From: Butyricimonas sp. Marseille-P3923
GTDB lineage: Bacteria; Bacteroidota; Bacteroidia; Bacteroidales; Marinifilaceae
NCBI RefSeq assembly: GCF_900184685.1
Contig: NZ_FXXL01000006.1
Span: 1,054,001-1,118,000 of the forward strand
Length of the DNA stretch: 64,000 nt
Direction: 5' to 3'
Below are positions 62,928 to 64,000 of this stretch, piece after piece; within the stretch, counting starts at the first letter, position 1; each line of letters starts with the position of its first letter. The notes beneath the pieces were generated by a model. That model was not told where the DNA came from, made no database searches, and was given only the letters and a program-made list of their open reading frames with translations. Made by a program: the position numbers and the translations under genes.

Positions 62928-64000
62928 ATGAGAAAAAAATGGTTATGCCAACTTCTGGGTGGGCATAGAAAACGAAAAGTCTTATTAATGATGAAACTTT
63001 GTATTTCTTTGATGCTGTTTTTCACGTTAGGTTTGTCAGCATCGACATTAGGTCAACAAGAACGAGTAAACCTTAATTTGAAAGATGTTTCCATTAAGGT
63101 ATTGTTTGATGAGATTCAAAAACAGACGGATCTGTCTTTCGTGTTTAACACGGAACAGACGGAGAAGTTAGGTGTGTTCTCCGTGCAGGCAATAAATGAA
63201 ACGGTAGAGAGTGTATTGCGTAGGGTATTAAAGAATATCGGAATGATGTTTGAGTTTGACGGGGGATTGATTATTGTTCGTCCGGAGCCGGAAAAGAAAA
63301 GCGTGGAGAAACTTGCGCTTACCGGAAGCGTGAAGGATGAAAAGGGAGAAACGCTGCCGGGTGTGACCATTCGGATTAAAAACACCACATTAGGATTCGT
63401 GACGGACGTGGATGGTAATTTCAAATTTGATATTCCAAAACAGGATACGATTATCTTGATTTTCTCTTTCGTGGGGTACAAAACGCAAGAGTTTCAGGTG
63501 AAGAACGAGAAGCCGATCGTGATCGTGTTGAAAGAGGATGTGGCGGTGATGGATGAAGTGGTTGTTACCGGTATCTTCACGAAAGCGAAGGAGAGTTACA
63601 CGGGTGCCGTGACGACGATTACTGCGAAGGATTTGCAGCGGGTGGGAAACCGGAATCTGGTGTCTTCCATCCGGAATATAGACCCGAGTTTCAATATCGC
63701 CGAGAATATCACGATCGGTTCGGACCCGAATAAGTTGCCCGATATCACGGTGCGCGGTACTTCCAGTTTGGATGTCGGGGTGAAGGATTTACAGGAGGGA
63801 ACGCGAAGCACGGCGAATCTGCCTTTATTTATCATGGACGGGTTCGAAATTTCATTGGAGCGTATGATGGACTTGGATGAGAATCAAGTGGAGAGTATCA
63901 CCTTGTTGAAGGATGCGAGTGCCACGGCCATGTACGGGACGCGCGGGGCGAACGGTGTGGTTGTTATCGTGACGAAAAAACCGGAACCGGGACGTATCCG
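62928..64000 (+). CDS. SusC/RagA-family TonB-dependent transporter, 3' end outside window (locus E)
   Basis: The frame opens at ATG 62928 (context aaatatATGagaaaaaaa) and is still open at the window end; 357 residues are visible. Signal peptide to about 43 (SLMLFFTLGLSASTLGQ). STN domain about 45-118 (RVNLNLKDVSIKVLFDEIQKQTDLSFVFN). Carboxypeptidase-like domain about 128-205 (LTGSVKDEKGETLPGVTIRIKN), VVVTGIF about 211, then the plug with YGTRGANGVVVIVT near the end. Its STN domain differs clearly from those of loci C and D. Only the N-terminal half can be judged, so the ligand and downstream genes are unknown. Confidence 0.93.
   Translation, partial: MRKKWLCQLLGGHRKRKVLLMMKLCISLMLFFTLGLSASTLGQQERVNLNLKDVSIKVLFDEIQKQTDLSFVFNTEQTEKLGVFSVQAINETVESVLRRVLKNIGMMFEFDGGLIIVRPEPEKKSVEKLALTGSVKDEKGETLPGVTIRIKNTTLGFVTDVDGNFKFDIPKQDTIILIFSFVGYKTQEFQVKNEKPIVIVLKEDVAVMDEVVVTGIFTKAKESYTGAVTTITAKDLQRVGNRNLVSSIRNIDPSFNIAENITIGSDPNKLPDITVRGTSSLDVGVKDLQEGTRSTANLPLFIMDGFEISLERMMDLDENQVESITLLKDASATAMYGTRGANGVVVIVTKKPEPGRI

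Overview
The window comes from a member of the Bacteroidota, order Bacteroidales. The evidence is the SusC/SusD pairs, FecR anti-sigma factors with ECF sigma factors, -7 boxes of the TAnnTTTG type, a groESL cluster next to secG and lptE, and a short alpha2-type glycyl-tRNA synthetase. A member of the Odoribacteraceae (Butyricimonas/Odoribacter type) fits best from memory of similar gene sets, but this was not tested. No rRNA, tRNA, CRISPR array, transposase or phage gene was seen.

Layout. Locus A (1-11279): 3' part of a susC, then susD, a DUF4843 lipoprotein, a PKD-like lipoprotein, a triple-thioredoxin protein, a DUF4369-TlpA protein, a secreted SRPBCC protein and a thioredoxin-fold protein. 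Locus B (11357-22738): divergent ECF sigma factor, then fecR, susC, susD, DUF4843, PKD-like, and a fused thioredoxin-TlpA protein. A mainly housekeeping block follows (22837-38422): CstA-type transporter, HTH protein, choloylglycine-hydrolase-family enzyme, zinc ribbon protein, RibF, DcaP-like porin, GlyRS, Na/Pi cotransporter, GroEL/GroES, SecG, TPR-like protein, LptE and a sigma-54 activator. Locus C (38744-47478): sigma, fecR, susC, susD, DUF4843, thioredoxin. Locus D (47736-60884): sigma, fecR, susC, susD, DUF4843, thioredoxin, TlpA lipoprotein, MG2/plug protein, small TlpA. Locus E (61016 to the window end): sigma, fecR and the start of a susC.

How the genes work together. In loci B-E a sigma factor, a one-pass FecR anti-sigma factor and a SusC with an N-terminal STN signalling domain form a trans-envelope switch. 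In the four loci visible beyond susC, the SusCD transporter is followed by an acidic-tailed surface lipoprotein (DUF4843, plus a PKD-like protein in A and B) and then by one to three exported thioredoxin/TlpA proteins. No glycoside hydrolase, polysaccharide lyase, sulfatase or peptidase is present in any of these loci. The most interesting content is therefore a repeated SusCD system wired to periplasmic thiol-disulfide chemistry, with lineage-specific fusions and additions. A and B are one paralogous pair, C and D another.

Non-coding structure is rich. There is a hairpin after each fecR and before each susC, a 30-bp perfect direct repeat flanking the locus C fecR, a 156-bp compound palindrome between sigma and fecR in locus C, a dispersed hairpin-plus-41-bp element at two transcription-unit ends, a 14-bp tandem repeat before lptE, and several clear intrinsic terminators.
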